In this document: one piece after another, positions 5,428 to 6,602 of the stretch | Layout of the letters: each line of letters opens with the position of its first letter | Position numbering within the stretch: the first letter of the stretch is position 1 | Source of the DNA: Promethearchaeum sp. | Lineage (GTDB): Archaea; Asgardarchaeota; Lokiarchaeia; Sigyniarchaeales; Promethearchaeaceae | DNA: 6,602 bases | Assembly: GCA_030611625.1 (NCBI GenBank) | Contig: JAUWPK010000214.1 | Coordinates: forward strand, 1 to 6,602 | Direction: 5' to 3' | Made by a program: the position numbers and the translations under genes | Notes under the pieces: model-generated | Database searches by the model: none | Seen by the model: only the letters and a program-made list of their open reading frames with translations | Told to the model about the DNA's origin: nothing

Positions 5428-6081
5428 GTGTCAGATTTATGCATATATACAAATAGAGCACGCTTGTTTTATAAATTAACTAAGAAATTTAAGGAAGAAT
5501 CCATTGAGTTTACTGCAATTGATTCATTTGAGCAAATTAACCCTAAATTCCGAGTTTTAATAACTACCAAAGAAGATCTAGAAAAATATAATCCTACTAT
5601 CCCTAGTCACATAACTATGCTCAAAATCAATTCTGACCAATCTCTAGATGAAATAGTTCTTTTAACGAAACAAAAACTAAAATTTATAGAAGATTTTAAC
5701 GATCTCATTATTGCAATTGACCCCGGTTCAAAAACCAGTGGAATTGCTGTTTTTTTAGATGATGGGTTCATTTATTGTAGAGATTTTTATAATATTAACC
5801 ATCTTCTAAACTTCATCCAAATTGCTTTTACAACTTTCCAACATCATGAAAACATTATTAAATTGGGAAATGGAAATCCAGAAATTACTCGCTATTTTTT
5901 AGATAAGTTATATACAATTCAAATTCCAGAGAATAATATTCAATATCTTCTAGTTGATGAATATGGCTCTTCAAGTTATAAGGGGAATGGATCATCATCC
6001 ATGCTTTCTAAGCATGAGAATGCTGCTATATTAATTGGGAGAAGAAAAGGAGTCCTTCCAACTTCAGTACAATTAAAATAA
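5428..6081 (+). CDS. RNase H-fold putative nuclease (RuvC/YqgF-like) with N-terminal domain
   Basis: 217 residues from GTG 5428. The N-terminal part (about 1-85) is a small alpha/beta domain with SDLCIYTNRARLFYKL and RVLITTKEDL, which I do not recognise as a named domain. The C-terminal part (about 92-210) looks like a RuvC/YqgF RNase H fold. LIIAIDPGSKTSGIAVF (93-109) supplies the first-strand Asp (D98), as in RuvC IDPGSRxTG. NIIKLGNGNPE (142-152) is the following strand. LLVDEYGSS (174-182) resembles YqgF DExxTS, and KHENAAILIGRRKG (195-208) resembles the final D-x-x-AA helix, with His-Glu in place of the Asp. A metal-dependent nuclease or junction-resolvase-like role is plausible but unproven. 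The start is uncertain: the hydrophobic strand NILLVSDL begins just before GTG 5428, and no ATG/GTG/TTG lies between there and an ATG at 5269, which would overlap the RadB-like gene by 80 bases. CTTTTTAA at 5395-5402 could be the TATA box of a leaderless transcript. Confidence 0.7.
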   Translation: MSDLCIYTNRARLFYKLTKKFKEESIEFTAIDSFEQINPKFRVLITTKEDLEKYNPTIPSHITMLKINSDQSLDEIVLLTKQKLKFIEDFNDLIIAIDPGSKTSGIAVFLDDGFIYCRDFYNINHLLNFIQIAFTTFQHHENIIKLGNGNPEITRYFLDKLYTIQIPENNIQYLLVDEYGSSSYKGNGSSSMLSKHENAAILIGRRKGVLPTSVQLK

Positions 6082-6142
6082 TATATCTTCAAAGAGATAA
6101 CGAAAAAAATCAGTCTTAATTTTTGGTTCAATATATAGGGGA

Positions 6143-6160
6143 AAGATTTCTATAAATCTT
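6143..6160. other. Seven-pair inverted repeat at the DUF362 stop codon
   Basis: AAGATTT (6143-6149) and AAATCTT (6154-6160) can pair around a CTAT loop that contains the minus-strand stop codon of the DUF362 gene (6150-6152). It lies at the edge of the 68-base gap between convergent genes. The stem is AT-rich and has no T-tract on the minus-strand exit side, so a terminator function is weakly supported. The rest of the gap (6082-6142) is AT-rich with a short T5 at 6120-6124 and nothing else I can name. Confidence 0.3.
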
Positions 6161-6602
6161 GTCTGATGGAGTTCAATTTTTGATTTTTAGGAACCTCGGA
6201 CGGATATTTACTAAACAATTTTCCCCATTCAGTCTTATTATATTCCCGAATTCGTTTTTTTCCAACAGTATTTATCCAAAATAAGTCATGATAAATTGCA
6301 CTTAGCATTACAGGACCCATCTTAAATAGAAATGTGTGCATTAAAGGTTCCAAGAATTTAAGTTTACCCTTCCTTACCATTTGATCTCCCCAAATAACTA
6401 AACTCCGGGATACTTCAAACTTCCAATTCTCATCTTTTGCATTTTCATCGCCAATAACCTCAATCTGATCAGTATCACCACAACCTAAACCAGCATCGTG
6501 GCACATTTTTATATACGGCATTTTCCATGGATCAAAACCCATCATTTTAGCAGCAAACGCGTCAACAGCTACTTGATCATAACCACACATGATGTAATTT
6601 TT
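6150..6602 (-). CDS. DUF362 family protein, C-terminal part, 5' end outside window
   Basis: The minus-strand frame is open to the right edge and ends at TAG 6150-6152, giving about 150 visible residues. The segment DQVAVDAFAAKMMGFDPWKM, then PYIKMCHDAGLGCGD and IEVIGDE, matches the C-terminal half of DUF362 proteins, which carry a conserved D-x-VAVD-x-(V/F)AAK-x-MG signature followed by a GLG segment. The ATG at 6590 is internal, because the signature continues upstream of it as NYIM. Many DUF362 proteins have ferredoxin-like or metal-binding segments, but none is visible in this part and the function of the family is not settled. After the DUF362 core there is a C-terminal extension of about 90 residues (WGDQMVRKGKLKF onward, with an aromatic stretch AIYHDLFWI) that I do not recognise. 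Confidence 0.75.
   Translation of the reverse strand, partial: KNYIMCGYDQVAVDAFAAKMMGFDPWKMPYIKMCHDAGLGCGDTDQIEVIGDENAKDENWKFEVSRSLVIWGDQMVRKGKLKFLEPLMHTFLFKMGPVMLSAIYHDLFWINTVGKKRIREYNKTEWGKLFSKYPSEVPKNQKLNSIRQDL

Noticed and set aside
832..6081. A single recombination or defence operon of RadA-like, RadB-like and RNase H-like genes
   Set aside because: The genes alternate in strand and are separated by transcription and RNA-modification genes. Proximity alone does not support a dedicated system.

Overview
This AT-rich window looks like chromosomal DNA from an Asgard archaeon, probably a Lokiarchaeia-type (Promethearchaeota) lineage. The assignment rests on gene content. It carries a eukaryote-like oligosaccharyltransferase subunit of the OSTC/Ost3-Ost6 family, a TFE-beta/RPC34-type transcription factor with an Fe-S cluster motif, archaeal Trm1, and both RadA-like and RadB-like ATPases. 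Candidate TATA boxes lie about 25 bases before some starts, and only some genes have a Shine-Dalgarno-like element. I see no phage, insertion sequence, CRISPR array, tRNA or rRNA.

Layout, left to right. (1) Positions 2-247 (+): the 3' end of an ATP-NAD kinase-family gene. (2) 290-769 (-): a three-helix OSTC-like membrane protein. (3) 832-1809 (-): a divergent RadA/Rad51 paralogue with a HhH domain. (4) 1944-2660 (+): a TFE-beta/RPC34 homologue with a lysine-rich, histone-H1-like N-terminal tail. (5) 2653-3357 (-): an RlmE/FtsJ-type rRNA ribose methyltransferase. (6) 3356-4612 (+): Trm1, the tRNA G26 dimethyltransferase, with a four-cysteine zinc ribbon. (7) 4605-5348 (-): a RadB-like RecA-superfamily ATPase that lacks the usual glutamate. 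(8) About 5428-6081 (+): an RNase H-fold (RuvC/YqgF-like) putative nuclease. (9) 6150-6602 (-): the C-terminal part of a DUF362 protein, running off the right edge.

The genes are very tightly packed and mostly alternate in strand. Two convergent pairs (TFE-beta/rlmE and trm1/RadB-like) each overlap by exactly 8 bases. The rlmE and trm1 start codons overlap head-to-head inside one CATG. At least one promoter in that pair must therefore lie inside the opposite gene.

Functionally, the centre is an information-processing neighbourhood: transcription initiation, rRNA and tRNA methylation, and recombination or repair ATPases beside a putative nuclease. Because strands alternate this is not one operon, and joint action of RadA-like, RadB-like and RNase H-like proteins is only an inference from proximity. 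The most notable items are the stand-alone OSTC-like subunit, the H1-like tail on TFE-beta, the two degenerate recombinase paralogues, and the RNase H-fold protein head-to-head with the RadB-like ATPase. I do not see convincing evidence of a wholly new multi-gene system.
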